64,000 bases of DNA from Planctomycetota bacterium (GCA_029259595.1 JAJDEW010000086.1:36439-100438); one strand, 5' to 3'; positions 52,460 through 62,473 are shown, counted from the stretch's first letter. Numbers and translations: made by a program. Notes: generated from the letters alone by a model not told the origin.

Positions 52460-52873
52460 TTGGAAGACGACCGCTGCCGCAAGCTCGCCCTGAAGGACGG
52501 ACGCTATTCGCCCGAGGCGTTCCTCTTCCTGTTCGAGTCCTTGGGGCTCGCGATCCGACTGGCGGGCAAGGAGGACGCGACGGGCGGCGACCGGCACGTC
52601 ACCGGCCAAGAAGTGCTGGCTGGCATGCGCGCGTATGCCACGAAACTCTTCGGTCCGCTAGCCGCGCAGGTCTGGCGCTCGTGGGGCATCCAGCGCACGC
52701 TCGACTGGGGTGAGATCGTCTTCTTGCTCGTGGAAGCGGAGCTCCTGAACCGCCAGGACACCGACCGCAAGGAGGACTTCGCCGACGGCTTCGACCTCGA
52801 CGACGCCTTCGTCCACAGCTATCGCATCGATGTTTCGGACGACACGTTCAACGCACCGCGCGGAGACGAGTGA
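52460..52873 (+). CDS. Conserved Minf_1886-type (TIGR04138-like) small protein
   Basis: 137 residues from a TTG at 52460. The pattern LALKDGRYSPEAFLFLFESL, then VTGQEVLAGM, ATKLFGPLAAQVWRSWGI, DWGEIVFLLVEAELL and ADGFDLDDAF matches an uncharacterised family largely limited to Planctomycetes and Verrucomicrobia. Cytosolic, no signal. Its function is unknown. It lies between holB and the PerM-like gene, whose ATG overlaps its stop, suggesting a shared transcript. Confidence 0.85.
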   Translation: MEDDRCRKLALKDGRYSPEAFLFLFESLGLAIRLAGKEDATGGDRHVTGQEVLAGMRAYATKLFGPLAAQVWRSWGIQRTLDWGEIVFLLVEAELLNRQDTDRKEDFADGFDLDDAFVHSYRIDVSDDTFNAPRGDE

Positions 52874-53988
52874 TGCTGGACCGACTCTCGCGCGGACGAC
52901 GCAATCTCGCGTTGCTCCTACTGGCAGCCGGCGTGCTCTGGTTCGCGTGGAGCATCCGTGGGGTCCTCAATCCCCTGATCCTCGGTTACTTCTTCGCCTT
53001 CATCCTGCACCCGTTCGTCGCCAAGCTCCAGCAGCGTGGTTTCTCGCGACGCAATGCGGTCAACACGATCTACACGCTCGGCCTCATCGTCCTCGCGGGC
53101 ACCGGGTTCGCGATCGTGCTGCAAGTGCGCGAGCTCGCAATCGACATCACCGAGGGGATCGACCCCCAGCGCGACATCCAGCCGAGGCTCGACAGCTTCA
53201 CGGCCTGGTTGAACGGGACGCTCGGGCTGCAGATCGAAGGCCTGTCGGCGGTCGATCCCTCGACGTTCAAGGACTACGCCAAGACGTTTCTGAGCCAGTA
53301 CGGAGACGAGGTTCGTGTCGCCAGCGGCGCCAGCCTGCAGGCCGCCGGCGGCGCCGTCGACTTCATGGTCCGCTTCGTCGGCCGCCTGATCGGACTGGGT
53401 GGTCTCTTCGTGATGGTTCCGCTGTACGCCTACTACCTGCTCTTCGAGCTCGAACGGCTGCACGGCTATGTCGCGCGCTACGTGCCGAAGGCGGAGCGCG
53501 GGCGCATCTCGCGCGTCAGCCTCAAGATCGGGGAGGTCATCGCCAACTTCTTCCGGGGCCGCCTGGGGGTGTGCTTCCTGAAGGGCAGCCTGCTCTCCCT
53601 CGGGCTCCTGATCGCCGACGTCGACTACGCCTTCTTGTTCGGCATGACGTCCGGCTTCCTCTCGCTCGTGCCCTTCGTCGGCCCGCTCATCGGCTTCGTC
53701 GGCGCGGCCTCGCTCGGCATCATCGAGCACGGCGTGATCGGCTCGCTCTGGCGCACGGGCCTCGTCTTCGGAGTCGGCGAGCTGCTCGAAGGCTATGTCC
53801 TGATCCCGAAGGTCCTGGGCGACACGCTGGGCTTGCACCCGGTTGTCGTCTTGTTCTCGATGCTCGCCGGTGGTGCGGCCTTCGGGATGCTCGGGATCCT
53901 CGTCGCGCTGCCGCTTACGGCCTCGATCGTGATCTTGTTCCAGGAGTTCGTTTCGCCGGTCCTCGGACAATGGGCCGAGGAAGACTGA
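52873..53988 (+). CDS. AI-2E/PerM family membrane protein
   Basis: 371 residues from the ATG at 52873, which overlaps the previous stop by one base (a GTG one codon earlier is possible). Seven to eight helices: an N-terminal pair (NLALLLLAAGVLWFAWSI and LILGYFFAFILHPFVAKLQQ), a soluble loop of ~100 residues, then MVPLYAYYLLFELERL and the C-terminal LVPFVGPLIGFVGA and EGYVLIPKVLGDTLGLHPVVVLFSMLAGG, characteristic of the UPF0118/AI-2E transporter family. Substrates of most members are unknown. Confidence 0.92.
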   Translation: MLDRLSRGRRNLALLLLAAGVLWFAWSIRGVLNPLILGYFFAFILHPFVAKLQQRGFSRRNAVNTIYTLGLIVLAGTGFAIVLQVRELAIDITEGIDPQRDIQPRLDSFTAWLNGTLGLQIEGLSAVDPSTFKDYAKTFLSQYGDEVRVASGASLQAAGGAVDFMVRFVGRLIGLGGLFVMVPLYAYYLLFELERLHGYVARYVPKAERGRISRVSLKIGEVIANFFRGRLGVCFLKGSLLSLGLLIADVDYAFLFGMTSGFLSLVPFVGPLIGFVGAASLGIIEHGVIGSLWRTGLVFGVGELLEGYVLIPKVLGDTLGLHPVVVLFSMLAGGAAFGMLGILVALPLTASIVILFQEFVSPVLGQWAEED

Positions 53989-54139
53989 ACCTGCGGACCT
54001 CACGATCCGTCAGGAACTCACCACGGCGGTGGCCAGCGTCCCCGCTGCGGTCGCCTTCTGGCACAATCGAGCGACGACGTTCGCCGCCAGGACGCCGGAT
54101 CGAACTTCTCTGCCTCCTCGAACGAAGGGACCTCTCGAG

Positions 54140-55711
54140 ATGATGACGACGCATGCCCCGCTTGCCGCGCTCTTCAGCGCGCTCCTGCTCGCCACCGCCA
54201 GCACGGCCCAGACGCCGTGTGCCACGCCGGCCACCGGTCCGGACGTCATCGTGGGCGACCTGCCGTCGGTCGGGAACTATGGCGGGGTGAGTGGCATCGG
54301 CGGGTATTCGATCGGAACGACGTCGTGCAACATCGGGACGGCCGCGCTCTCGTGGGTCGCGAACACGAACGAGCATCCGGTCATCGCGCAGAACTTCTAC
54401 CGCCACGAGAACGGCCGCTTCGAGCAGATCGGCATGAGCTGGCTCAAGCACGGCTTCACGGCGCTGCAGCAGAACCTCTGCTGCCCGTGCACGCCTTCGG
54501 GGACCGGCTCGCTGCTCGGCGTCGGATGCTCGGATCCCTACACGTCGGGCTTGAACGGCAACCAGGGCGGACTCGGGCCGCGTTTCGAGGTCGACGCGAA
54601 TACCGGGCTGTTCGCCTATCCCTTCTTCGCGGCCGGGCAGGGCGGTCCCGCGATCTACAAGCGCATCCAGGTCCGGAACACGGACTTGAATCCGAGCCAG
54701 CACCCGAACGCGACCTACTACTGCGAGGGTCATTACATCGCCTCGGACGACGCGCGCTTCGGCAACGGCAACAACAACGCCTCCCACCGCAAGCTCAACG
54801 TGGGACCGTTTTCGAACGGGGCCTGGGTCGTGAACTTGTCCGGTCCGACGATCCAGGAGCAGCCCGCGATCCTGGCCTGGCCCACGCTCGATCCGAGCGT
54901 CGTGATCGATCAGGTCCAGGTCCCGGGCGAGGGACTCTTCATCGCCGGCAGCAACGCCACGGACAACGGCAATGGCACGTGGCACTACGAGTACGCCATC
55001 CACAACCTGAACAGCGACGTCTCGGGCGGCAGCTTCAGCGTTCCGGTCCCGCTCAACGCGACGATCACGAACCTCGGCTTCCACGACGTCGACCACCACT
55101 CCGGTGAGCCCTTCGACGGGACGGACTGGACCGGCGTCCACAACGCTGGCACGGTCTCGTGGTCGACGGACACGTTCGGCGTGAACCCCGATGCGAACGC
55201 CCTGCGCTGGGGCACCCTGTACAACTTCCGCTTCGACGCCGACGTCCCCCCGACCACTGCCGTCGCGACGCTCGGGCTGTTCAAACCGCACACGCCGAGC
55301 AGCGTCGGCATCAGCGTCACCGGACCGGAGTGCGGCTCGCTCGCCTCGGCCGAAACGGCCCGAGCGGGCACGCCGGCGAACGCCCTGGCGCTGCTTCCGG
55401 GTCAGAGCTCGGGGCCGGTGATCGGGGCCAGCTGGGACCCCGTGATCGACCACACGAGCTTTTTCCCGGGAGCCACGGTCGACTTCGTCAACGTCAGTCC
55501 GACCGCGGTGAACGTGCCGCTCGCCATCGGCACCCTGCTCTGCACTCTGGGTGGCGACCTCTTCTTCGCGCTGCCCTCGACGCCGTTCGCGATCCCGATC
55601 CCGGACTCGTGCGGACTGATCGGCCGGACGATCTGCGCCCAGGGCGGCTCCTACGCCGGGGGCATCCTCCAGCTGACGAATGCGCTCGATGCCGTGATCG
55701 GCAGCTTCTGA
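54140..55711 (+). CDS. Secreted protein with lineage-specific C-terminal domain
   Basis: 523 residues from the ATG at 54140. Signal peptide MMTTHAPLAALFSALLLATA, cleavage near STAQ. A Cys-containing N-terminal region (CCPCTPSGTGS, GVGCSDPYTSGLNGNQGGLG) and a beta-rich middle (NATYYCEGHYIASDDARFGN, WHYEYAIHNLNSDVSGGSFS) carry no known catalytic motif. The C-terminal ~110 residues end GGILQLTNALDAVIGSF, the same ending as the two NHL proteins at 33.6-36.8 kb. The family resembles proteins seen repeatedly in planctomycete genomes; function unknown. Its end is 18 bp from the convergent TPR protease. Confidence 0.85.
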   Translation: MMTTHAPLAALFSALLLATASTAQTPCATPATGPDVIVGDLPSVGNYGGVSGIGGYSIGTTSCNIGTAALSWVANTNEHPVIAQNFYRHENGRFEQIGMSWLKHGFTALQQNLCCPCTPSGTGSLLGVGCSDPYTSGLNGNQGGLGPRFEVDANTGLFAYPFFAAGQGGPAIYKRIQVRNTDLNPSQHPNATYYCEGHYIASDDARFGNGNNNASHRKLNVGPFSNGAWVVNLSGPTIQEQPAILAWPTLDPSVVIDQVQVPGEGLFIAGSNATDNGNGTWHYEYAIHNLNSDVSGGSFSVPVPLNATITNLGFHDVDHHSGEPFDGTDWTGVHNAGTVSWSTDTFGVNPDANALRWGTLYNFRFDADVPPTTAVATLGLFKPHTPSSVGISVTGPECGSLASAETARAGTPANALALLPGQSSGPVIGASWDPVIDHTSFFPGATVDFVNVSPTAVNVPLAIGTLLCTLGGDLFFALPSTPFAIPIPDSCGLIGRTICAQGGSYAGGILQLTNALDAVIGSF

Positions 55712-55729
55712 CAGCCGCCGCGCCGCGCC

Positions 55730-58700
55730 TCAGAGCGCGTCGAGCACGCTCTGGGCCGCGTCGTTGTCCGGGTCGAGTGCGAGCGCCCGCTCGGCCGCCT
55801 GGCGCGCGTCGCCGACCCGTCCCAGCTCGGCATAGGAGCGTGCGATCCAGGCCCGCAGCTCGGCCTCGACCTCAGGGTCCAATTTCCCGGGCGGCACGAC
55901 TTCGTCGCCCGCCATCGGCAGGCCCTCCGGCAGACCCGGCGCGCGGAGCGCTCCCGTCGCGTCACCGTCCAGCTCGACCGCCACGAGCAGCGCTGCCTCG
56001 AACTCCCCCACGGCCTCCAAGTAGCGCCCGAGGGCGAAGAGGCTCTTGCCCCAGCGCTCGTGGAGTTGGCGACGGAACGGATCGACCTCGTTCGCCTCGC
56101 GGTAGTAGCGCACCGCCTCCTCGTACCGGCCTTCCCCGTGCAGCCAGTCCGCCACGGCGATCCGATGATCGTAGTCGCCCGCGTTGTACGCGAGCCAACG
56201 CATGCGTGCCTCGATCGAACGGCGTTCGTCGCCCCTGCGGTCGTGGACCTGAGCGAGCGCCATCTCGGCCGAGAGGTTCGCGTCGGGAAAACCGGGAAAG
56301 GCCGCCTCGGCGCGCTCGAAGAGCGACAGCGCTTTCTCGTCTTCGCCTTCCTCGAGCAAGAGTCGGCCGAGCGCGACGAAGGCGCGGTAGTCGACACCAC
56401 CCTGATCGACGCCCCGCTGGTAGGCCTCACGCGCCCGGGCACGGTTGTCACGCTGCAGCGCGAGCTCGGCGTTCAGGAACTCGCCCCGGGCCGGAAACGC
56501 GCCACCGCTCGCCGCGAGGCGCAGCGCTTCCTCGGCGTCCACACGCTTGCCCTGGTAGTAGAAGCCCCACGCGACCGTGCACCAGTCGTCGGCCCAGGCC
56601 GCGCGCTCGGACTCGACCTCGGGCACCGTCCGCGACAGCGAGAAGCGCAGGCGAAAGGTCTTCTCCGGACTCCAGCGCGGTTCGATCGCGAGGTCGGCGA
56701 TCATCCCGTCGACGAAGGCCAGAAAGTCGTGCTCGATCTCCTCGGGCGAGAGGTCGAAGACGCTGCGAAAAGCACCGTCCAGATCCTTGCCGGCATCGAA
56801 GGCTTCGAGCAGCCGCACCATCGGCGGAAAGCCGTGGTCGCGGATGAGCATCTCGCACAACAGACCGCTCTGGTAGTACGCGAACAGGACGCGCGGACCA
56901 CGGAAGGAATTGTTCAGCTTGCGCACCGGGATCACGCGATCGTTGGCCCGCGCGTCAACGAGGTCGCGGCGCATGTTGCGCTTCCAGGCGGGGTTCTTGA
57001 CCCCCTCCTCCCACGTCGCGAGCCCCTCCGTCACCCAGCGCGGGCAGCGGTTGTGGGACAGGCCGAGGTGGATGACGTGCGTGAACTCGTGGAACGACGT
57101 GCGCGCCCACGAGAAGCTGCCACGCAGCTCGGACAAGGGTGAAACCGCCGTGACGACCGGTCCGAAGCACACGCCGAGGGCCGGGAAGCCCTCGAAACCC
57201 GTCGAACGGACGGAGAAGTCGACCCAGCGCCGGAAGACCTCGATGTGGGTCGGAGACGGCGTGTATCCGTAGCGGGCCGCGAGCTCTTCGCGTGCCTCGG
57301 CGTAGAACGGCACCAGGTAGCGCTCGAAGACGGGCGCCGCGTCGGGTTCCCAGGCGAAGGAGAGCGAGCCGGCATCGTGCTCGACGAGGCGCGCGTGCAT
57401 ACGCGACAAGACGAGCTTCGTGTTGTCGCGCCAGGCGTCGCTGCGCCCCTCCGCGACCTCGACCGCCTTGGCGAGCGAAGTTCGCGCGCTGTCCTCGTCA
57501 CCCGTGTTCGCCTGCGCCCGCCCGAGCTGGGTCCACGCGTTCCAGTCGCGCGGATCGCGTTCGACGGCCTGCTGGAGGAAGGGCAGACCCTCCGCGAAGC
57601 GATAGAGCTCGAGCAGGTGCTCGCCCACGACGCGTTCGGCACGCGCGTCGAAGGGATCGGCGGCGGTGAGCGTCTCGAGCAAGGCGTGCGCGTCGTCGCG
57701 GCGGTGTTCGACCCAGGCCAGCGCCGCCTTCTCCGCCTGCACGTCGCGGCGCCCGGGCGCCAGGTTCTCCAACCGCGCGAGGACATCCCGCGCGCGCGGG
57801 AGCTCGCCATCGTCGAGGGCGGTGGAGAGGCTCAGGACGAGTCCGGAGAGGGAGTCCGGTCGCGCCTCGAAGACACGGCCCAGGAGCTCGTCGGTCGAAT
57901 AGCGGCTGCGCATCCAGTTGTGCCGATGCACCGCGAAGAGCCCGAGCAGAGCGCCCTCGTGGCGCGGGTTCAAGACCAACGCCTCGTTGTAGAGCTCGGC
58001 CGGCGAGTGCCGCAGGGAGACCTGGTTGTCGACCTCGCCGTAGGCCTCGAAGTACACGTCACCGAGCTCGACGAGCACGTCCGGTTCGGCGGAAGAGCGC
58101 TTCTTGGCCAGGACGTCGGCCGCGACCAGGGTGGTGGCCGCGCGGCGGATGAAGCCGAGCGCACGCTGGCAGCGGGCCTGGGCCAGGAGAACGTCCCAGC
58201 CCTTGACGCCGTCCGCCTCGGCGCCGCGTCCGAAGGTCTCGAAGGCGCGCTCGCGCTCTCCCGCCTCGAGCAGCGCCCGCCCCGTGATCCAGGCGTCGCG
58301 CGCATCCTCGTCCGGCTGGATGGCCGCACCCGCTCCCGTCAAGGCCTCGAGCGCCGCCGCGGGACGGCCCAGCTCGACGCGAATGCGGGCCAGCTCCCGG
58401 GCACAGAAGGCCAGGCCGAGCGCGTCGACCGAGGAATCCGCCTCGCGGGCCGCCTCGTAGGCGGCGCGGGCCTCCTCCTCGGCGCGCTCGTACTCGCAGG
58501 TCTCGAAGGCACAGCGGGCCAGGAGCGCCCGTGAGAGGGCGTCGTCGGGGAGCTCGGCCAGGATCTCCTCGAGATCCGCGCGCGCCTCCCGCACGCCGCC
58601 ACGGCGCCGCACGTAGTCGACCTCTTCCAGGTCCTCGAGCGTGAGGGCGTCGTCCTGGGCCAGGCGCAGCTCCCCCGTCGCGGCCGACGTACCCGGAGCG

Positions 58701-58759
58701 GCCAGGACGGCCAGGACGAGGAGCGCGAGCGGACGAGGGTCGAGGGGAATCCGGGTCAT
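55730..58759 (-). CDS. TPR-repeat gluzincin metallopeptidase (peptidase MA-like)
   Basis: 1009 residues from the ATG at 58759. Signal peptide MTRIPLDPRPLALLVLAVLA. Residues ~40-490 and ~700-1000 are tetratricopeptide repeats (e.g. FLQQAVERDPRDWNAWTQLG, AAERALALDPDNDAA). Between them is a metallopeptidase domain: SFHEFTHVIHLGLSHNRCP (HExxH near residues 558-562), then WVTEGLATWEE, supplying the third zinc ligand Glu. That layout matches M1/MA(E)-clan peptidases used on envelope proteins. Likely periplasmic; substrate unknown. A long Arg-rich upstream extension of the frame overlaps the divergent amidase and is not coding. Confidence 0.9.
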   Translation of the reverse strand: MTRIPLDPRPLALLVLAVLAAPGTSAATGELRLAQDDALTLEDLEEVDYVRRRGGVREARADLEEILAELPDDALSRALLARCAFETCEYERAEEEARAAYEAAREADSSVDALGLAFCARELARIRVELGRPAAALEALTGAGAAIQPDEDARDAWITGRALLEAGERERAFETFGRGAEADGVKGWDVLLAQARCQRALGFIRRAATTLVAADVLAKKRSSAEPDVLVELGDVYFEAYGEVDNQVSLRHSPAELYNEALVLNPRHEGALLGLFAVHRHNWMRSRYSTDELLGRVFEARPDSLSGLVLSLSTALDDGELPRARDVLARLENLAPGRRDVQAEKAALAWVEHRRDDAHALLETLTAADPFDARAERVVGEHLLELYRFAEGLPFLQQAVERDPRDWNAWTQLGRAQANTGDEDSARTSLAKAVEVAEGRSDAWRDNTKLVLSRMHARLVEHDAGSLSFAWEPDAAPVFERYLVPFYAEAREELAARYGYTPSPTHIEVFRRWVDFSVRSTGFEGFPALGVCFGPVVTAVSPLSELRGSFSWARTSFHEFTHVIHLGLSHNRCPRWVTEGLATWEEGVKNPAWKRNMRRDLVDARANDRVIPVRKLNNSFRGPRVLFAYYQSGLLCEMLIRDHGFPPMVRLLEAFDAGKDLDGAFRSVFDLSPEEIEHDFLAFVDGMIADLAIEPRWSPEKTFRLRFSLSRTVPEVESERAAWADDWCTVAWGFYYQGKRVDAEEALRLAASGGAFPARGEFLNAELALQRDNRARAREAYQRGVDQGGVDYRAFVALGRLLLEEGEDEKALSLFERAEAAFPGFPDANLSAEMALAQVHDRRGDERRSIEARMRWLAYNAGDYDHRIAVADWLHGEGRYEEAVRYYREANEVDPFRRQLHERWGKSLFALGRYLEAVGEFEAALLVAVELDGDATGALRAPGLPEGLPMAGDEVVPPGKLDPEVEAELRAWIARSYAELGRVGDARQAAERALALDPDNDAAQSVLDAL

Positions 58760-58843
58760 GATGCACCAAGTCTCCCACGGGGCCCTCGGAGCGCAAAGCC
58801 GAGAAGAGTTCGAGCATCGTTGCTCCGGGGGGGTCGTTCTTGT

Positions 58844-59851
58844 ATGTCGATGTGGATGAGATGCTTGCAACTCGTTCGGCACCCTGCAGGGACTTCGACC
58901 GCGGCGGCTCTGGCCTTGATTTTGTTCTCGGCGGGCTGCCAGGGCCCCGCGCTGCGCAGTTCGCGCGCGTGGCGTGAGCCACCGGCCGCCTCGGCCCCGA
59001 CCTGGGTCGGCCAGCCGCTCTCTTGGGACAAGCTCCAGGCGATCGAAACCTGGCTGGTCGGGGTCGGCCCCGATCAGGAGCCCCAGCGCGTGCCCCAGGC
59101 CGAGCTCGAGCTGGCGGAGGGTCGACTCGTCCTGGCCCGGCGAGAAGCCGCGTCCCTCTCGCCGTCCCAGCTGGCGATCCGCCTGGGCGCCTCCGAAGCC
59201 GGCTTTCGGCGCGTGCTCTCCAAGGTCGACGCCTCGTCCCTCGACCGCCAGCGCGCCCGCGACGGCTTGAACGGGGTGCGCGCCCTGCGCTCGGGCGAGA
59301 GCATCACGGCCGCCACGGCCAAGGTCGCACCGGCCCTGAGCGCGAATCTGCACCCGCGCGCCGAGTGGGGCGCCAGTCGAGCCAATCCCGCGCGCCTGAC
59401 GCGCCACATGGGCACGTACTCGCGCGTCACGATCCACCACTCCGCCAAGCACACGCGCGACATCGGGAACACGGCCGGGAGCTACCGCGAAGCCATCCAG
59501 AAGATCCAGAAGGTCCACATGCGGGACCGCAACTTCGGGGACATCGGCTACCACTTCCTGATCGATCCGGACGGGCGCATCTACCGCGGCCGCAGCCTCG
59601 ATTTCCAGGGCGCCCATGCGAGCGGCAACAACAACGTCCGCAACCTCGGCGTCTGCCTGCTCGGCAACTTCGTGCAGGAGCAACCGACCAGCGCGGCCCT
59701 GCGCTCGCTCGAGCTCCTGCTCGCCGAGCTGCGGGGGACCTACGGGATCCCCACGAACCGCGTGTACGGACACATGGAGTTCACCGCGACCCAGTGCCCC
59801 GGCACCCTGATCGACTGGGTCAAGCGCTACCGCGCCCGCCCGAACCGCTGA
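58844..59851 (+). CDS. Lipoprotein N-acetylmuramoyl-L-alanine amidase (amidase_2/PGRP)
   Basis: 335 residues from the ATG at 58844; ATGs at 58850 and 58856 are also possible. Signal helix TSTAAALALILFSAGC with lipobox FSAGC. The C-terminal ~150 residues are an amidase_2/PGRP domain: VTIHHSAKHT (zinc His), DIGYHFLIDPDGRIYRGR, GAHASGNNNVRNLGVCLLG, and GHMEFTATQCPG (second His and the Cys-Pro-Gly end). The preceding ~150 residues are a helical linker with a LysM-like or HTH-like region, unclear. Cleaves the peptide from muramic acid in peptidoglycan. Confidence 0.92.
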   Translation: MSMWMRCLQLVRHPAGTSTAAALALILFSAGCQGPALRSSRAWREPPAASAPTWVGQPLSWDKLQAIETWLVGVGPDQEPQRVPQAELELAEGRLVLARREAASLSPSQLAIRLGASEAGFRRVLSKVDASSLDRQRARDGLNGVRALRSGESITAATAKVAPALSANLHPRAEWGASRANPARLTRHMGTYSRVTIHHSAKHTRDIGNTAGSYREAIQKIQKVHMRDRNFGDIGYHFLIDPDGRIYRGRSLDFQGAHASGNNNVRNLGVCLLGNFVQEQPTSAALRSLELLLAELRGTYGIPTNRVYGHMEFTATQCPGTLIDWVKRYRARPNR

Positions 59852-59890
59852 GCCGCGAGCGTCCCCCAGGAACCTGCCCGAGGCGCCACG

Positions 59891-60742
59891 TCAGCTGAAG
59901 GCCAGAACGCCGATGCCGAGCACGGCGCAGTAGGCTCCGAACCAGGCGAAGGCACCGCGGCCCAGGAAGGCGAGCAGCATGCGCAGGGCTCCCCAGCCGA
60001 CGAGCCCGGCGAACAAGACCGCCCAGACGACCTGCGCCGTGGAGACGGTGGAACCGGACTCCCCCACCTCGGGCAGGGCCAGGAGCGCCGCGCCGCCGAT
60101 CACGGGGATCGAGAGCAAGAAGGAGAAGCGCGCCGCCTCCTTGGCCGGGATTCCGAGCAGGAGCGCGGCCGTGATCGTGGAACCCGAGCGCGAGACGCCC
60201 GGCCAGATGGCCGCCGCCTGGGCGCAGCCGATCCAGAGCGCCGCGCGCAGGTCGAGCTTCGTCGCGCGCTTGGCCGGCGCATCCGCGGAAGCGAGCGCCG
60301 CGCCCGCGTCGGCCTGACGAAGCCGCGCGCGGCGCGCGCGTTCCCCGGCGGACAGGACCACCGCGGTCGCGAGCAGGCCCCAGGCCGCCTTGCGCGGATC
60401 CGTGAAGGCCGCCTCGAATTGATCGCGGAAGGCGAGGCCCACGACCGCGGCGGGCAGCGTGCCGACGGCCAGGTAGAGCAGTTGCTGCACGCGGCCGGCG
60501 AAGAGGTCGCGGACCAGGCGCAGGAGATCGCGGCGGTACACGACCAGGACGGCGAGCAGCGTCCCGAGATGCAGGGCCACGTCGATCACGATGCCCGGCT
60601 CTTCGAGCGAGAGCGCGGCTCCCACGAGCACGAGGTGTCCCGACGAGCTGACCGGCAGGAATTCGGTCAGACCCTGGACGAGGGCCAGCAGCAGGAGGCC
60701 GAAGAAGTCGGCTGCGGGTTCGAGGTGGAGCTCGGCGATCAC
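59891..60742 (-). CDS. uppP: Undecaprenyl-diphosphatase
   Basis: 283 residues from a GTG at 60742. BacA-type integral membrane enzyme that recycles undecaprenyl diphosphate for peptidoglycan and the exopolysaccharide made by the 21-33 kb locus. Both catalytic motifs are intact: VQGLTEFLPVSSSGHLVLV and WPGVSRSGSTITAALLLGIP, with about eight helices. A charged loop (ERARRARLRQADAGAALASA) in the middle is longer than usual. Confidence 0.96.
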   Translation of the reverse strand: MIAELHLEPAADFFGLLLLALVQGLTEFLPVSSSGHLVLVGAALSLEEPGIVIDVALHLGTLLAVLVVYRRDLLRLVRDLFAGRVQQLLYLAVGTLPAAVVGLAFRDQFEAAFTDPRKAAWGLLATAVVLSAGERARRARLRQADAGAALASADAPAKRATKLDLRAALWIGCAQAAAIWPGVSRSGSTITAALLLGIPAKEAARFSFLLSIPVIGGAALLALPEVGESGSTVSTAQVVWAVLFAGLVGWGALRMLLAFLGRGAFAWFGAYCAVLGIGVLAFS

Positions 60743-60845
60743 GGGGCTTTCGGTCGGTGAGGCGAGGTCCGGTCGAACGCGCCGCGGGCGAGTCGCGGAC
60801 CGGAAATCCGTTCCGGTCCCACGACGGGCGGGGCACCGCGAACTC

Positions 60846-61964
60846 TCAGACTCCGAGAGCCACTGTTTCGGCCGCCTGCGCCTCCAAACCGAAGGCCGAA
60901 GCCACGCCCTGGCACGTGACCTGACCGGCCAGCACGTTGGCCGCCTCGCGCAGGGGTTGGTTCTCGCGCACCGCCCTCTGCGGCCCGAGCCGCGCCAGCT
61001 CGAGCGTCCAGGAGAGCGTCGCGTTCGTCAGCGCCATCGTGCTGGTGCGCGGGACGGCCCCGGGCATGTTCGCCACGCAGTAATGCACGATCCCGTCGAC
61101 CTCGAAAACGGGCTGCGCATGGGTCGTCGGCCTGCAGGTCTCGACGCAGCCGCCCTGATCGACGGCGACATCGACGATGACGCTCCCGGCCCGCATCAAG
61201 GCCAGGTCTTCCCGCCGCACGAGCTTGGGTGCGGCGGCACCGGGAATGAGGACGGCGCCGACGACGAGATCCGCGCTGGCCAGGGCCTCGCGGATCGCGA
61301 GTGGACTCGAGTACACCGTCAGGCAGTTCTTGGGCATGACCTCGTCCAGGTAGCGCAGACGATCGAGGTCCACGTCCATGATCGTGACGTCGGCGCCGAG
61401 CCCGCAGGCCATGCGCGCCGCGTTGACGCCGACGACGCCGCCGCCGATCACGAGCACCTGCGCGCGCCGTACGCCCGGTACGCCGCCCAGGAGCACTCCC
61501 GAGCCGCCGTGCGGCTTCTCGAGGTACTTCGCACCGGCCTGGATCGACATGCGTCCCGCCACTTCGCTCATCGGCGTGAGCAAGGGCAGGGTGCGCCCGA
61601 CCCGCAGCGTCTCGTACGCGAAGCAGTGTGCACCCGACTTCATCATCGCCTCGGTCAGCTCACGACTCGCAGCGAGGTGCAGGTAGGTGAACAGGGTCTG
61701 TCCCGGGCGCAGGAGCTCCCACTCCTCGGGCAGCGGCTCCTTCACCTTGAGGACGAGGTCCGCCGTCGCGAAGACCGCCTTCGGATCCGCCAAGAGCGAA
61801 ACACCGACCGCCGCGAAATCCGCATCCTCGAAGCCGCTTCCCTGCCCGCCTCCGGCTTCCACGAAGACCTCGTGGCCAGCGGCGACCAGGCGTTCGGCCC
61901 CGGCGGGCGTGAGCGCGATTCGATTCTCTTGCGGCTTGATCTCCTTCGGAACACCGATCTTCAC
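60846..61964 (-). CDS. ald: Alanine dehydrogenase
   Basis: 372 residues. Oxidative deamination of alanine to pyruvate with NAD. MKIGVPKEIKPQENRIALTP, the substrate residue Lys in LVLKVKEPLPEEW, His in TYLHLAAS, and the NAD-binding VLVIGGGVVGVNAARMACGLGA are canonical, as is DVAVDQGGC near the active site. Length matches the family. It lies 103 bp upstream of uppP on the same strand, with no obvious functional link. Confidence 0.97.
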   Translation of the reverse strand: MKIGVPKEIKPQENRIALTPAGAERLVAAGHEVFVEAGGGQGSGFEDADFAAVGVSLLADPKAVFATADLVLKVKEPLPEEWELLRPGQTLFTYLHLAASRELTEAMMKSGAHCFAYETLRVGRTLPLLTPMSEVAGRMSIQAGAKYLEKPHGGSGVLLGGVPGVRRAQVLVIGGGVVGVNAARMACGLGADVTIMDVDLDRLRYLDEVMPKNCLTVYSSPLAIREALASADLVVGAVLIPGAAAPKLVRREDLALMRAGSVIVDVAVDQGGCVETCRPTTHAQPVFEVDGIVHYCVANMPGAVPRTSTMALTNATLSWTLELARLGPQRAVRENQPLREAANVLAGQVTCQGVASAFGLEAQAAETVALGV

Positions 61965-62179
61965 GGAGAACTCCTCGAGTCCAGGGCTCGCGCCAGGTCA
62001 GGCGCTGGGGATGGGGCGAGAGGTGCCATCGTTGCCGGGGCGGCGTGCGTGCGCGGCCTGCGGTTCGAAGCACCTCGGAAGGCGCGGCAGTGTAGCCCCG
62101 GCGAATCCGGGGAAAAGCCTTGAGGGCTCCGAAGCCGCGACCTAACCTCCCCGCCCTCCCTGCGCCGCGCGCAGGGCCG

Positions 62180-62256
<77 letters not shown>

Positions 62257-62473
62257 AGCCCTCCCCGCTAGGCCGCGGGTGCCGCCCTGGCGGGCCGGCT
62301 CGCACGGGGCGCCTCGTTTCCGTTCGAGGCACGTTGTTTCGGGCCCGGATCGGGCCCTCCGAGCGACAAATCCGCTCACATCGGGACGGGCGGATCGTAC
62401 TCCGGGCCGGCGGCGCTCGCCCGTTCCGGACGACCGCGAGTGATCCCCGCCTGACCCAGGCCGCGAAGCGAAC

